The notes below the pieces were generated by a model. It worked only from the letters and a program-made list of their open reading frames with translations, made no database searches and was not told where the DNA came from. The position numbers and the translations under genes were made by a program. Shown here piece by piece: positions 9,035 to 18,848 of a stretch of 64,000 nucleotides of DNA. Origin of the DNA: CBDCKR01 sp964572045 (lineage in GTDB: Bacteria; Gemmatimonadota; Gemmatimonadetes; Longimicrobiales; Gaopeijiaceae); assembly GCA_964572045.1 (NCBI GenBank), contig CAZNEI010000004.1, positions 40,521 to 104,520 on the forward strand. The letters are read 5' to 3'. Position 1 is the first letter of the stretch; each line of letters starts with the position of its first letter.

Positions 9035-9621
9035 TCCGCCGCCTGAAGGGCAGGCTCGTCGCCCGCGAGCGCGACCATATCGAGGTCGAGACCACGGGGG
9101 GCGTCGTCTACGAGGTGCGGGTCCCGCTCTCGATCCTGGAACGGCTCCCCACGCCTCCCGCCGAGGACTTCGAGATCCAGACGCTCCACCTGGTGCGAGA
9201 GGACTCGGCGACGCTTTACGGATTCGTCGACGCCCACGAACGCGACCTGTTCCAGCGTCTCCTCGGTGCGTCTGGCGTGGGGCCACGAGTGGCTCTCGCG
9301 ATGCTCTCCACCTACACGGCCCACCGACTCGCACAGGCGCTGGCCGAGAAGGACGTGACTGCGCTCAGGCAGGTCAACGGTGTGGGGAAGAAGACCGCGG
9401 AGCGGATCGTCTTTGACTTGGCCGACAAGGTTGGGGACCTGGCAGTGGGCAGCAAGGGCCTAGGTGGAGCCTCGCCGCCCGGCGTCCAGGAGGCTGTAGC
9501 AGCCTTGGTCGCTTTGGGGTACGGGGTGGCCGAGGCGAATGCCGCCGTCCGGGCTGCTCTCGCCGACGTGGGCGGCGAGAGCAGCGCCGAGCTGATTCGG
9601 CGGGCGCTGGCGAGGAGGTGA
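9031..9621 (+). CDS. ruvA: Holliday junction branch migration protein RuvA
   Basis: Junction-binding subunit of the RuvAB branch-migration motor, 196 residues. The start is the GTG at 9031, overlapping the ruvC stop as GTGA, so the two are probably translationally coupled. The N-terminal OB-fold domain begins MIRRLKGRLVAR-like. Two helix-hairpin-helix motifs are visible, LLGASGVGPRVALAMLS and QVNGVGKKTAERIVFDLADK. The C-terminal RuvB-binding domain ends with ALVALGYGVAEANAAV and LIRRAL. A longer in-frame ORF extends upstream within ruvC, but it does not resemble RuvA. Confidence 0.96.
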   Translation: MIRRLKGRLVARERDHIEVETTGGVVYEVRVPLSILERLPTPPAEDFEIQTLHLVREDSATLYGFVDAHERDLFQRLLGASGVGPRVALAMLSTYTAHRLAQALAEKDVTALRQVNGVGKKTAERIVFDLADKVGDLAVGSKGLGGASPPGVQEAVAALVALGYGVAEANAAVRAALADVGGESSAELIRRALARR

Positions 9622-9658
9622 GGGAGCGCCGCGCACGAGGCGAAGGAATCGAGATGCC

Positions 9659-10699
9659 ATGATCCAACGACGCGAGATCACCACCCCGGAAGCGCTTGGG
9701 GACGACGGGACCGTCGAGCCCTCGTTGCGGCCTCGGTACCTGGCCGAGTTCATCGGTCAGGAGAAGATAAGAGAGGCGCTCTCGATCGCCCTACAGGCCG
9801 CCAGGCAGAGGCAGGACCCCTTGGACCACCTCCTTTTCCACGGTCCGCCCGGGCTGGGGAAAACGACTCTCGCCTCGCTCATTGCCCGCGAGATGGGAGT
9901 CGGCTTTCGCGCTACGTCCGGGCCGGTACTGGAGAAGCCCGCCGATCTCGTCGGCATGCTCACCAACCAAGAGAGGGGCGACGTCCTCCTGATCGACGAG
10001 ATCCACCGCCTACGTCCCGTCATCGAAGAGTTCCTCTATCCCGCCATGGAGGACTGGCGGGTAGAGATCCGCCTCGGCGATGGGCCCAAGGCCCAAACGA
10101 TGAGGATGGATATTCAGAGGTTTACGCTCGTCGGGGCCACGACCCGCTTCGGGCTCCTCACTGCACCGATGCGGGCACGTTTCGGTATCGTCCAGAGGCT
10201 CAACTTCTATCCACCCGAGGAGCTTGCCGTCATCGTCGCTCGGAGTGCGGAGATCCTCGACGTGGAGTGCTCGACCAACGGCGCCCACATCTTGGCACGC
10301 AGGGCCCGGGGAACCCCCCGGGTCGCGATCCGCCTGCTCTGCAGGGTACGGGATTTCGCGCAGGTAAAGGCGAACGGCATCATCACCGAACAGGTGACCG
10401 AGGACGCCCTCGCAATGCTCGACGTCGACGAATACGGACTCGACGAAATGGACGCGCGGGTGCTCAAGACGCTGATCGAGAAATTCGAGGGCGGACCGGT
10501 CGGTCTTCAGACGCTGGCTGTGGCGCTCGGAGAGGATGCGAACACGCTGGAGGAGGTCTATGAGCCGTTCCTCATCCAGGAGGGGTTCGTCCACCGGACC
10601 CCTCGGGGTCGGGTGGCCACGGCAAGGGCCTACCGGCGCTTCGGTTACGAGGCGCCGAGAGAGGAAGGCGAGGGCGGGCAGTCGAGCTTATTCGAATAG
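9659..10699 (+). CDS. ruvB: Holliday junction branch migration ATPase RuvB
   Basis: AAA+ hexameric helicase that drives branch migration on DNA held by RuvA. The protein has 346 residues, a normal length. Walker A is GPPGLGKT (62-69), Walker B with sensor is LLIDEIHRL (about 110-118), and the arginine-finger region reads APMRARFGIVQRL. The C-terminal winged-helix domain ends with HRTPRGRVATARAY, the usual RuvB DNA-binding element. AAGGAA lies about eleven bases before the ATG. The gene is 37 bases after ruvA in the same operon. Confidence 0.97.
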   Translation: MIQRREITTPEALGDDGTVEPSLRPRYLAEFIGQEKIREALSIALQAARQRQDPLDHLLFHGPPGLGKTTLASLIAREMGVGFRATSGPVLEKPADLVGMLTNQERGDVLLIDEIHRLRPVIEEFLYPAMEDWRVEIRLGDGPKAQTMRMDIQRFTLVGATTRFGLLTAPMRARFGIVQRLNFYPPEELAVIVARSAEILDVECSTNGAHILARRARGTPRVAIRLLCRVRDFAQVKANGIITEQVTEDALAMLDVDEYGLDEMDARVLKTLIEKFEGGPVGLQTLAVALGEDANTLEEVYEPFLIQEGFVHRTPRGRVATARAYRRFGYEAPREEGEGGQSSLFE

Positions 10700-10894
10700 G
10701 CGACGGTGCGGTTCGGCGATCCGGACGTGGCTGCGGAGACCGACCTGTCGTGCGCGGGAATCCGCCTCGGTCTCGGGCGGACCGGTCGGGACGCCGCTGC
10801 CGACGATGTCGGGAGGGCGCCGGATGTCGCGGTCCATGCGTGACGTAGGCCCGGGGCGCGCGACTTGACCAGGCGAGTCGGGGACGGAACGAGC

Positions 10895-11956
10895 GTGTCC
10901 GACTACGAGTACGGTCTTCCTGCGGGGCGGATCGCGCGATACCCCGCCGATCGGAGGGACCGGAGTCGGCTGCTGGTCGTCCCCAGACGGGGCGGTCCGT
11001 TTCGGCACCTCCACTTCTCCGATTTGACGGCCCTCTTGAATCCCGGAGACGTGCTCGTCGTCAACGAGAGCCGGGTGGCTCCGGCCCGGCTCCTCGGCCG
11101 CAAGCCCACCGGTGCGCCTGCGGAGATTCTGTTGCTTCATCCGCAGGAGCCTTGGGGTGGCGGAGCGGCTTCGCGCGATCCGGACGCCGAAGAGTCCCCC
11201 ATCTGGGAAGCACTGGTTCGGCCGGGCGGAAAACTGAAGCCCGGACGGACCGTCAGAATCGCGCCCAGCTTCGATGTCGAGATCCTCGACGGGACGAGCC
11301 GGGGCACACGCATCGTGCGGCTTGCCGTTCAGGGCTCGGTCCGGGCGGCGCTGAAGAAGCATGGGCGCGTGCCCCTGCCGCCCTATCTGGAAAGGGAGGA
11401 CGAGCCATTGGATCGCGAGCGCTACCAGACCGTGTACGCTCGCGTGCCGGGATCGGTGGCCGCACCCACCGCAGGGCTTCACTTCACGACGGAGCTGCTC
11501 GAGGCGATCGAGGCAAAGGGGGTGGAGCGGGTGGCGATCACGCTGGACGTGGGGCCGGGGACGTTCCGGCCTGTGCAGACCGACGATCCCGCCAAGCACC
11601 ACCTACACGCCGAAGCATACCACGTGCCGGCAACTGCGGCGGAGGCGATCAACACGGCGCGCGCAAGGAGGCGACGCGTCTGGGCGGTCGGTACGACCGT
11701 CGTGCGCACGCTCGAAAGCGTTGCGCACGACGGGCTCGTGGAAGCGGGCAGCGGGGTGACGAAGCTGTTCGTCCGGCCGGGCTTTCGGTTCCAGGTGGTC
11801 GACGCGCTCGTCACGAACTTCCACCTGCCCAGGTCCACGCTCCTGATGCTGGTGGCGGCGTTTGGCGGCTACGAGAGGGTGATGGAGGCGTACAGGACGG
11901 CGGTCGAGGAGGCGTACCGCTTCTACTCGTATGGGGACGCCATGGTCGTGGCGTAG
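10895..11956 (+). CDS. queA: tRNA preQ1(34) S-adenosylmethionine ribosyltransferase-isomerase QueA
   Basis: Transfers and isomerises the ribosyl group of S-adenosylmethionine onto preQ1 at position 34 of GU(N) tRNAs, the epoxyqueuosine step of queuosine synthesis. With the GTG at 10895 it has 353 residues and the family-typical opening SDYEYGLPAGRIARYPA. Conserved blocks include DVLVVNESRVAPARLLGRK, APTAGLHFT, LDVGPGTF and the C-terminal TNFHLPRSTLLMLVAAF. A TTG at 10865 would add ten residues. It closes the yebC-ruvCAB run after about 195 featureless bases. tgt, the preceding enzyme in the pathway, is at 21.1 kb in this window. Confidence 0.95.
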   Translation: MSDYEYGLPAGRIARYPADRRDRSRLLVVPRRGGPFRHLHFSDLTALLNPGDVLVVNESRVAPARLLGRKPTGAPAEILLLHPQEPWGGGAASRDPDAEESPIWEALVRPGGKLKPGRTVRIAPSFDVEILDGTSRGTRIVRLAVQGSVRAALKKHGRVPLPPYLEREDEPLDRERYQTVYARVPGSVAAPTAGLHFTTELLEAIEAKGVERVAITLDVGPGTFRPVQTDDPAKHHLHAEAYHVPATAAEAINTARARRRRVWAVGTTVVRTLESVAHDGLVEAGSGVTKLFVRPGFRFQVVDALVTNFHLPRSTLLMLVAAFGGYERVMEAYRTAVEEAYRFYSYGDAMVVA

Positions 11957-12224
11957 CTTGGGGTTGGACGCCCGTCCCGATCCGCGGGTGCCGTGGCACC
12001 ACAACGCTTCGGGGCGCGGGGGCGCGGATCGCTCGATGCCGGGGTGCCGCTGTTCGGCTCGGACCCCCAGACTCTTGGCCCGGATCGACTTCCGTGCAGG
12101 ACCTTGCGCAATCCGCGGCAGTCCCGAATTGTCCGTGTGCTCATGGGGGCGCTGTGACGTCCGCCTCCCGGTTCCAGATGCCGGAACCCGAAGCAGCAAG
12201 TCGAACTGGACAGGGGCTACCACG

Positions 12225-14309
12225 ATGAGGAACGACGCGCGCGATTGGTCTCTCATGCTCTTTGCCGTCGTCTTGCCACTCGGCTCCATGGGGCTGGCGC
12301 TTGCGGCTCCTGACGAGGCCGGAGCCCAGGGGCCCGGAGTCGAGAACGGACAGTGGACCTACCTCGGCGGGGACGCCTGGCACACCCGTTACACGCCCTC
12401 GGATCAGATCAACGCCTCGAACTTCGAGGAATTGGAGGTGGCGTGGGAGTGGGACGCTACGAGCTTCGGTCCGAGCACCTCTCGCGCGACACCGAGCTAT
12501 GTGGACGGCAAGCTCATCACAGTCACCGGGGATCGCCGACACGTGGTGGCCCTCGATCCTGCCACGGGAGAGCTTCTCTGGAGCTACTCGGAGCCGAGAA
12601 CCGCGCGCTGGGACTATTCGATGCGGAAAGGCTACGGGAAGGGAGTCTCCTACGCCGAGGTCGAGGGGCGCGGCGTCGTGTTCATCACGACTCCCGCATT
12701 CTTCCTCCACGCGATCGACGCCGATAGCGGGCTGCCACTGGACGACTGGGGCACACCCGTTCCTCTCGAGGGCTTCCCCGGGACGGGCGTGGTGGATCTG
12801 ATCCCGCCGCTGGTCGAGGACTGGGGCCGCTGGTTCGAGCACGAGGAGCCCTACGATCCCGACCAGGGGATCCCGCTGGAGCTCGGCTACATCACGTCGT
12901 CGTCTCCGCCCGTCGTGGTCGACGACGTCGTGGTCGTGGGGAACTCCGCCGAGCAGGGCTACAACCAGACCCGCATCGAGAACGTCCCCGGCGACATCCT
13001 CGCCTTCGACGCGAAGACGGGGAACTTCAAGTGGAAGTTCCACATCATCCCGAGACCCGGTGAGTTTGGTCACGACACCTGGGAGAGCGACGCGTGGCAG
13101 TGGACAGGTGACGTGTCGTCGTGGGCGCCCCTCTCGGCTGATCCCGAGCGGGGGATCGTCTACGTCCCGACCAACGGGGTGACGATCGATTACTACGGGG
13201 GCTTCCATCCGGGCGACAACCTCTACAGCACGAGCCTCATCGCCCTCGATGTTCAAACGGGCCAGCGCGTGTGGCATCAACAGCTCGTCCGCCACGATAT
13301 CTGGAATTACGATACGCCGACCGCTCCTCTTCTGATGGACGTAACGGTAGACGGTCGTTCCATCCCGGGCGTCTTCCAGATCACGAAGCAGGCATTCGTC
13401 TATTCCTTCAACAGGGAGACCGGAGAGCCTATCTGGCCCTTTGAGGAGGTCGCCGTCCCTGAGTCGAAGGTGCCCGGCGAAAAGCTCTCTCCCACGCAGC
13501 CGTTCCCAACCAGACCGGCACCGTTCGATCTCCAGGGTCGCACCGAAGAGCATCTGATCGACTACACCCCCGAGATCCGTCGGAGAGCCCTGGAATATGC
13601 GCGGGAAAACGATCTATTCGTGCCCTTCTTCAATCCGCCCACGCACGTGGGCAATTCCGAGGGCGCCGGCCCGGCCCTCATTTGTCCGGGCGGAGGTGGG
13701 GGCGCAAACATCTACAGCCCAGCCGTGGCTGATCCGATCCAGGGCATCCTGTTCGTGGCCTCAGGCAGCGGGTGCACGTTCGCAGGTCTGGAGCCGGGTG
13801 CCGTGTCACCGATGGACGGACCTCACCAGACCGGGACGACGCATTCCGACTGGGCTCGGGCTGTCGAGTTCGAGGGTGGGGCACGCGCCGACCAAGCGAC
13901 CCTTGACGGCCTCTCAATCTGGAAAGGACCCGTCAGCCGCATCTCGGCGATCGACATGAATACCGGAGAATACCTGTGGGTCACCCCCAACGGTGACGCA
14001 CCGGATTCGGAGCAGGAGGCCATCAGGAACCATCCGTTGCTCCAAGGCGTCGAGGGGGTTCCGACCAACCCGGGACGCCGCGGAACGGCGGTAATGGTGG
14101 CAACGCCTACCCTCCTCCTCGCGTCCGGCCAGACCGGCGATGGAACACCGCACCTGTTCGCTATAGACAAGCGCAGCGGTGATCGCATGGGTCAGGTCGA
14201 GATCCCCGGCCCTACCCGCTACGGGATGTCGAGCTGGACTCACGAAGGAAAACAGTACGTGATAGTCCAGCTCCGGGACGGACTGGCGGCGCTGTCACTC
14301 CCGGACTGA
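12225..14309 (+). CDS. PQQ-dependent dehydrogenase-like beta-propeller protein, exported
   Basis: Periplasmic quinoprotein of the PQQ alcohol/glucose-type dehydrogenase superfamily, expected to oxidise an alcohol or sugar and pass electrons to the respiratory chain. From the ATG at 12225 (AGGGG eight bases upstream) it has 694 residues with a signal peptide of about 28 residues. The propeller is visible as repeated WTY/W blades and motifs such as VVALDPATGELLWSY, ILAFDAKTGNFKWKF, LIALDVQTGQRVWHQ and WNYDTPTAPLLMDV, ending RYGMSSWTHEGKQYVIVQL. No CXXCH haem site is present, so it is not a quinohaemoprotein. The substrate is undetermined, and no PQQ-synthesis genes are nearby. A dyad (GGTTCC-N7-GGAACC) lies about 40 bases upstream. 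Confidence 0.85.
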   Translation: MRNDARDWSLMLFAVVLPLGSMGLALAAPDEAGAQGPGVENGQWTYLGGDAWHTRYTPSDQINASNFEELEVAWEWDATSFGPSTSRATPSYVDGKLITVTGDRRHVVALDPATGELLWSYSEPRTARWDYSMRKGYGKGVSYAEVEGRGVVFITTPAFFLHAIDADSGLPLDDWGTPVPLEGFPGTGVVDLIPPLVEDWGRWFEHEEPYDPDQGIPLELGYITSSSPPVVVDDVVVVGNSAEQGYNQTRIENVPGDILAFDAKTGNFKWKFHIIPRPGEFGHDTWESDAWQWTGDVSSWAPLSADPERGIVYVPTNGVTIDYYGGFHPGDNLYSTSLIALDVQTGQRVWHQQLVRHDIWNYDTPTAPLLMDVTVDGRSIPGVFQITKQAFVYSFNRETGEPIWPFEEVAVPESKVPGEKLSPTQPFPTRPAPFDLQGRTEEHLIDYTPEIRRRALEYARENDLFVPFFNPPTHVGNSEGAGPALICPGGGGGANIYSPAVADPIQGILFVASGSGCTFAGLEPGAVSPMDGPHQTGTTHSDWARAVEFEGGARADQATLDGLSIWKGPVSRISAIDMNTGEYLWVTPNGDAPDSEQEAIRNHPLLQGVEGVPTNPGRRGTAVMVATPTLLLASGQTGDGTPHLFAIDKRSGDRMGQVEIPGPTRYGMSSWTHEGKQYVIVQLRDGLAALSLPD

Positions 14310-14727
14310 ATCGTAGACGCCGGGGAGCGGGCCCGAGCGCCCCTCGCCCCGATCCCCCCGCACCGGGGGTCGCTGAGGATGGTCCGTGCGGCCCGATGAT
14401 CAGGCCCGCGTCCGCCTCCCTGGTACCTCTCTTCCGGCACCGATGCCCGGTCGCTGGCGTTTCGCCCGGATCGCCGAGCAAGGTTCCGGCGAGTCCGGAA
14501 TGCCGGGGGAGCCGATTGGACCCGCACGGCTGAGCGTAGGCTCGTCGGTCGAGATCGCACGGTCCGCCCGTGGAGCCCGTCAGCAGCCGAGGCACTGCGC
14601 CGGGTCCGGGTCTCTCGCCGACGCGGACGGGGCAGAGGCGCGGAGCTCGCCCAACCGTGGTGTGCCGTCCCCACACAAGAGCTTTGGCCGCGAGGCGCCG
14701 AGCTGTGACTCGACGTGGAGCGATCCG
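14310..14727. other. Convergent intergenic region
   Basis: About 420 bases between two convergent genes. It contains a short bulged hairpin (CCCCC/GGGGG arms around 14355-14370) that could help end transcription from the left, but no T-tract. All open frames here are short and lack family-like sequence. I recognise no RNA gene. Confidence 0.5.
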
Positions 14728-15912
14728 CTAAGAGAGGTCACCGAAGAAGCTCGAGACGCTCGGTGCCGAAGCGGGCGCCCGGGACGCCGCCAGCGGAAGG
14801 CGGGGATCTGCGGGGCGCATCTCACTAAACCGCTCGATAGCCCGCTCGACCATGCGCTCTCGCGCTGCCTCGTCGACCTCCAGCGACCACACGCCGCGCT
14901 CCCTCGTGGAACCGAGCGCGATGCCGTCGGAGCGCGGCATGCACCCGTAACGGTAGGTCACCTCAGGCTGTGGGACCAGGAAGGTGAGCTGTCCCCTCAC
15001 GGGGATGAGATCCTCATCATCGAAGAGTGACCGCGCGCCCAGTCCTGTGCAGTTGACGATGATGGCCTGCTCCAGCGTCATCAGGTCACGCGGTCGGTCG
15101 AACCTCCTGACGACGACGCGTCCACCCAACTGGCGGAACTCTGCCAGCATGGCGTCGAGATAGATCGAGGGCTCAATCCGAATCGTCGCACGGCGCATCG
15201 CATAAGGGGTCGGAAACGGGTGCTCTCCCGGGTAGAGGATGTCGCGCCCGGGCCGAAGTTCGGGTGGAAGAAGAGCCGCCTCGCCCAACTCCCTCCGGTC
15301 CGTTTCGGTGGGGAGTTCTTCGGACGTGTTGTAGGCATCGATCCACGAGACCCCGTACTGCCGCCCGACCATTGACTGGAACTCGCGGTAGGCGATCTCG
15401 GCCGCCTTCCTGAACTGGGCGGTCCACTCCGGTGACGGATCGTCGGAAAGCAGCCCCGAGGCGGGGGTGAAGCCACCCCAGGCCTTGTTCGACGTCGTGT
15501 CGGGAGGCAGCGCCATGGCGTAGATCACGACATCGAAGCCACGCCGTTGCAGTTGTCTTGCGGTGCCCAGGCCTACGGCTCCGCAGCCGAGGACTGCCGC
15601 GGTTCGGTCCTCGTGCTCCAAAGCGATGTCGGCTGCGATCCGGCCTGTTCCGAGAGAGAGAGAGAGGCCCGCTCCACCGTGGCCGTAGTTGTGGATCACG
15701 GTCTTTGCGTCCAGCCTCTGGGCCCGCAGGACGAATCCTGAGGGCCGATGGGGGCGCAGCCCGACCGTGGTCCGCGTGACGCGGTCCCAAGAGGCGTCCA
15801 CCCGAGCCAGATTCACTCTGGGCCCGCGGGGCCTGCCCACCGTCCCCCCGACACAGCCGGCTAGCCCGAGCCCCGCTAATGCTCCAGTCTTGAGAATTCT
15901 GCGCCTGTCCAT
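14728..15912 (-). CDS. Exported FAD-dependent D-amino-acid-oxidase-like protein, circularly permuted
   Basis: FAD oxidoreductase of the DAO family, 394 residues, probably acting on the periplasmic side and perhaps on D-amino acids. The N-terminus MDRRRILKTG resembles a twin-arginine signal and LAGC (Cys20) a lipobox. The segment order is unusual. GLRPHRP (51-57) and VIHNYGHGG (72-80), which lie near the C-terminus of ordinary D-amino-acid oxidases, come before the FAD-binding Rossmann motif VLGCGAVGLGTARQL (about 107-121). The protein then runs to PRSDGIALGSTRERGVWSLEVD and stops where the HNYGHGG part would normally follow. The start at 15912 has GGGAGGG just upstream. It lies about 100 bases after the DUF5916 gene on the same strand and may be co-transcribed. 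Substrate unproven. Confidence 0.85.
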   Translation of the reverse strand: MDRRRILKTGALAGLGLAGCVGGTVGRPRGPRVNLARVDASWDRVTRTTVGLRPHRPSGFVLRAQRLDAKTVIHNYGHGGAGLSLSLGTGRIAADIALEHEDRTAAVLGCGAVGLGTARQLQRRGFDVVIYAMALPPDTTSNKAWGGFTPASGLLSDDPSPEWTAQFRKAAEIAYREFQSMVGRQYGVSWIDAYNTSEELPTETDRRELGEAALLPPELRPGRDILYPGEHPFPTPYAMRRATIRIEPSIYLDAMLAEFRQLGGRVVVRRFDRPRDLMTLEQAIIVNCTGLGARSLFDDEDLIPVRGQLTFLVPQPEVTYRYGCMPRSDGIALGSTRERGVWSLEVDEAARERMVERAIERFSEMRPADPRLPLAASRAPASAPSVSSFFGDLS

Positions 15913-16013
15913 CGAGCCCTCCCAAGAGGGGCAGCGTATGGTATGCCCCGAGCGGCAGGCCACCACTCCGTGGTTGCAGGTCTGGGTTCCGGGCCGCGAT
16001 CCATTGCGGGTCC

Positions 16014-18848
16014 CTACAGGTTCAGCCAGTAGTTCATCTTGACGAGGAAGATGTTGTCGGGTGGGAGGCCGAAGAGCGTGTCGGTGTCGTATCCCAAGTC
16101 GAAGGTGCCGACCCCGTTGTAACCCGCCCGATCGAAATCGGAACCGACGACGCGGTGGGATCGGCTCTGCTGCCAGACGAGGAACAGGGTTGAGCCTGGG
16201 CTCCACTCCCAACGCAAGACGGCGTTGCCGAGGAGGCTCCGAAAGTTGAAGTCCCGGTCCCTCACCCCGAACGTCCCGGCCTCGCCAGATCCATCCGGAT
16301 CGACGTAGTAGTAACCGTCCGCGCCACGCGTGAGTGTACCAGCGTCCACTCCGTAGTCGTGGAACTCCAGGGTTCCCGGCGCGGCAAACTCCTTGAGCCT
16401 GCCGTAGTCGCCGCGCGACAAGAAGGGCTGCGCGAACATCTCGAACGTCAGAGTCGGGGAAAAGGTGACGTTCACGCGAGTCTCGAGCGACACGGTCGTC
16501 TGGTCGATGGGAGCGAAGATGTAACGGCGCCCGAACGTCGGCCGAGCGAACTCGTCACTCACCGAAGCGACGTACTGGGACTGCGTGAAGGTGCGCCGGA
16601 ACGCGGGTCCGAGGCGGATCTCCACGTTCTCCCCCGACTTGTAGGTAAAGTTGATGCTCGCCATGTGCATCCACGAGCCGTCGTCCTTGGACTCCCAGCT
16701 GTAGCGGGACCATAGACTGAGGGCCTTCCGCGAGTCCGAATTGAGGCTGACGTTGCCGCCCCAGCTCCCCGGACGTCGCGCCATAGGACCTCCGCGCGTA
16801 AGGCGGTCGTCGGACGCCTCCCATTCATGCTCGACACGGACAAAGCCGCCCCAATAGTTGAGAAGCTGCCACCGGAAGTTCGTGTTGAAGTTGGCGAAGA
16901 CGAGGTCGCCGTTGGTGTTCCACTTTGCGTCAGGGCTGCCCCAGAGCCGCCAGCTTCGGAACAGGCTGCCTGGACGGGGCTCGTTGTACGACAGGTCGGT
17001 GTCGATGATGTACCGGTCGGTCTCGGTCTGGAACCCTAGATCGTTCACCTCGTAGCCGGGGCTCAGCGACGCCAGTGCGAGCTTCATCTGGACGGACCCG
17101 GCCTGGCGCGTGAGGTCCAGCATGGCGTAGTGGCCCGACATGGAGGTCGCGGCCGAATCCACCCCAAGATCCGCCGCGTCGGGCCTCTGGTAGTAGCGGG
17201 CCGAGGAGCGTTGGGCGAAGATCATCGCGTCCCGGCTCCCCTGAACCAAGCTTGACGCAAAGGCGCCACTGAGACGCCAGGATCGGTCCGCCCACTCGTG
17301 CTGGAAATCCAACCCCGTCGTGTATGCGCCGCTGCGCAGACGCTCTCGGAGGGCGTCGTCCTTGAGGTCGCGGTTTACTGCGGTCACGAGGGCGCCGAGC
17401 CGTGTCTGTCCGGATCGCATGTCCTTGCGGAGGCGTCCTAAGAGGTAGTTCGAACGTGGCTCGATGATCGCATTGCGGTTCACGCCCTCGGCGTCGATGA
17501 AGGCGGCCGACTCTCGGCCCGTCACCGCCTCCATGACTCCGAGCGACCACCCGTCGCCCACTTTTCCGGTGATCTTCGCTGCACCCAGGATCGTCGTTTC
17601 CATCGGTGGGTCGGCGTACACGGCGGCTGGCGAGACGCTGCCCTGCGGTCGTCGGCCGATCCGGCGAGAATAGATGATCTGAGGCGCCCGGCCCGTACTT
17701 CCACCGGGACCGCCGGCTCCGAACCGGAAGATCTCGGTGCCCTCCACGAAGAAGGGGCGCCGTTCGTCGAATCGGGTCTCGAAGGCCGTAAGGTTGATCA
17801 CGGCCGGGTCCACTTCGACTTGACCGAAGTCCGGGTTCACCGCAGCGTCCATCGTGAGGTTCGACCCGAGGCGGTATTTCAGATCCATCCCCGCCCGACT
17901 GAAGTAGTCCGAGCCAGAGCGGAACGGGTTCGAGAAGGCCAGGTCGGGGTTGGGATCCTGCCGGATGTACTCGGCTCTGATGCCTACGTAAGGCAGGAGC
18001 TCGAGCTTCTTGCCGCGACCGATGTCGCGGATGCCAGCGAGGTGTCCGTACCGGGCCACCCCGCCGCGTTCGAGCTTAGGCGTGAAGGAAAAGTCTGCCC
18101 GCTCCTGCCTCCGGCTGATGACGCGCTGCACCTGAAGGCCCCACGTCTGGTCTTCGTCGGTACTGAAGCGCATCTGGCTGAAGGCGATCCGCATCTCCAC
18201 GAACCATCCTTCGTCCGTGATGGTGGTAGCCACGTCCCAGACAGGATCCCAGGACTGGTCTCCTCCGCCGAATCCCCTGCCGCCGAACCGCCGCCCTGTC
18301 TCCACCTGGTCCCTCTTCATCCCCGAGGGGTTCGTCGCGAAGCGATAGGCTGTCCGATGGTCGTGGTAACTGTCGAACGAGACGACGAAGAAATCCGAGT
18401 CCGAGACCCACGCGTCGCGACGGGCTAAGCGTGTGGTGACGGGCTCGGAGTCGTACAGCCAAGCACCGACGTAGATGGCGTCGTCGTCATAGAGGAAGCG
18501 GACCTCGGTCCGCTCGCTGACGGGCTCGCCCTCGTCCGGATCGTTTTGAAAGAACTGCGTGACGGGCGTCGCCCCGCCCCAGGCGGCCTCGGTGTGGCGA
18601 CCATCCACGCTGATACTCGTCGTCGCCCGGACCGCTACGGCTACGGGGGCTTCCGCGTGAGGGAGCAGCTTGGCCTCAGGGAGTGCCGAGCGGGCCTCTG
18701 CGCCCTGGTCGGAGAGCTGAGCCGAGACCTGTGCCATGGCGGGCGTGGCGGGGGAGGAGATCGCCAGCGCCAACAAGGGCGTGGTGAAGGAGGCAGGTAT
18801 GCGCAAGCGGTACCTATGTCCCGACGATTGTCGATCTGCGGCTAGCAC
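16014..18848 (-). CDS. DUF5916 outer-membrane protein with N-terminal CBM9-like domain
   Basis: Large exported protein of up to 944 residues. After a signal peptide (cleavage near AMA-QVSA, about residue 39) comes a CBM9-like domain of the kind in carbohydrate-binding and DOMON-like modules (ISVDGRHTEAAW, VRFLYDDDAIYVGAWLYD, FFVVSFDSYHDHRTAYRFATN). It is followed by a DUF5916 region rich in alternating aromatic strands and typical phrases such as ERRPFFVEGTEIF. The C-terminus ends in NYWLNL, fitting an outer-membrane beta-barrel. Such proteins are common in Gemmatimonadota and Bacteroidota. Their biochemical role is not established; binding or transport of a polymer is an inference. The start is the GTG at 18846-18848, chosen for the signal peptide; its ribosome site is weak. 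Confidence 0.8.
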   Translation of the reverse strand: MLAADRQSSGHRYRLRIPASFTTPLLALAISSPATPAMAQVSAQLSDQGAEARSALPEAKLLPHAEAPVAVAVRATTSISVDGRHTEAAWGGATPVTQFFQNDPDEGEPVSERTEVRFLYDDDAIYVGAWLYDSEPVTTRLARRDAWVSDSDFFVVSFDSYHDHRTAYRFATNPSGMKRDQVETGRRFGGRGFGGGDQSWDPVWDVATTITDEGWFVEMRIAFSQMRFSTDEDQTWGLQVQRVISRRQERADFSFTPKLERGGVARYGHLAGIRDIGRGKKLELLPYVGIRAEYIRQDPNPDLAFSNPFRSGSDYFSRAGMDLKYRLGSNLTMDAAVNPDFGQVEVDPAVINLTAFETRFDERRPFFVEGTEIFRFGAGGPGGSTGRAPQIIYSRRIGRRPQGSVSPAAVYADPPMETTILGAAKITGKVGDGWSLGVMEAVTGRESAAFIDAEGVNRNAIIEPRSNYLLGRLRKDMRSGQTRLGALVTAVNRDLKDDALRERLRSGAYTTGLDFQHEWADRSWRLSGAFASSLVQGSRDAMIFAQRSSARYYQRPDAADLGVDSAATSMSGHYAMLDLTRQAGSVQMKLALASLSPGYEVNDLGFQTETDRYIIDTDLSYNEPRPGSLFRSWRLWGSPDAKWNTNGDLVFANFNTNFRWQLLNYWGGFVRVEHEWEASDDRLTRGGPMARRPGSWGGNVSLNSDSRKALSLWSRYSWESKDDGSWMHMASINFTYKSGENVEIRLGPAFRRTFTQSQYVASVSDEFARPTFGRRYIFAPIDQTTVSLETRVNVTFSPTLTFEMFAQPFLSRGDYGRLKEFAAPGTLEFHDYGVDAGTLTRGADGYYYVDPDGSGEAGTFGVRDRDFNFRSLLGNAVLRWEWSPGSTLFLVWQQSRSHRVVGSDFDRAGYNGVGTFDLGYDTDTLFGLPPDNIFLVKMNYWLNL

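Noticed and set aside
12167..12184. Dyad GGTTCC-N7-GGAACC upstream of the PQQ-type gene
   Set aside because: A short dyad without a matching promoter; such 6-bp dyads are common by chance in GC-rich DNA.
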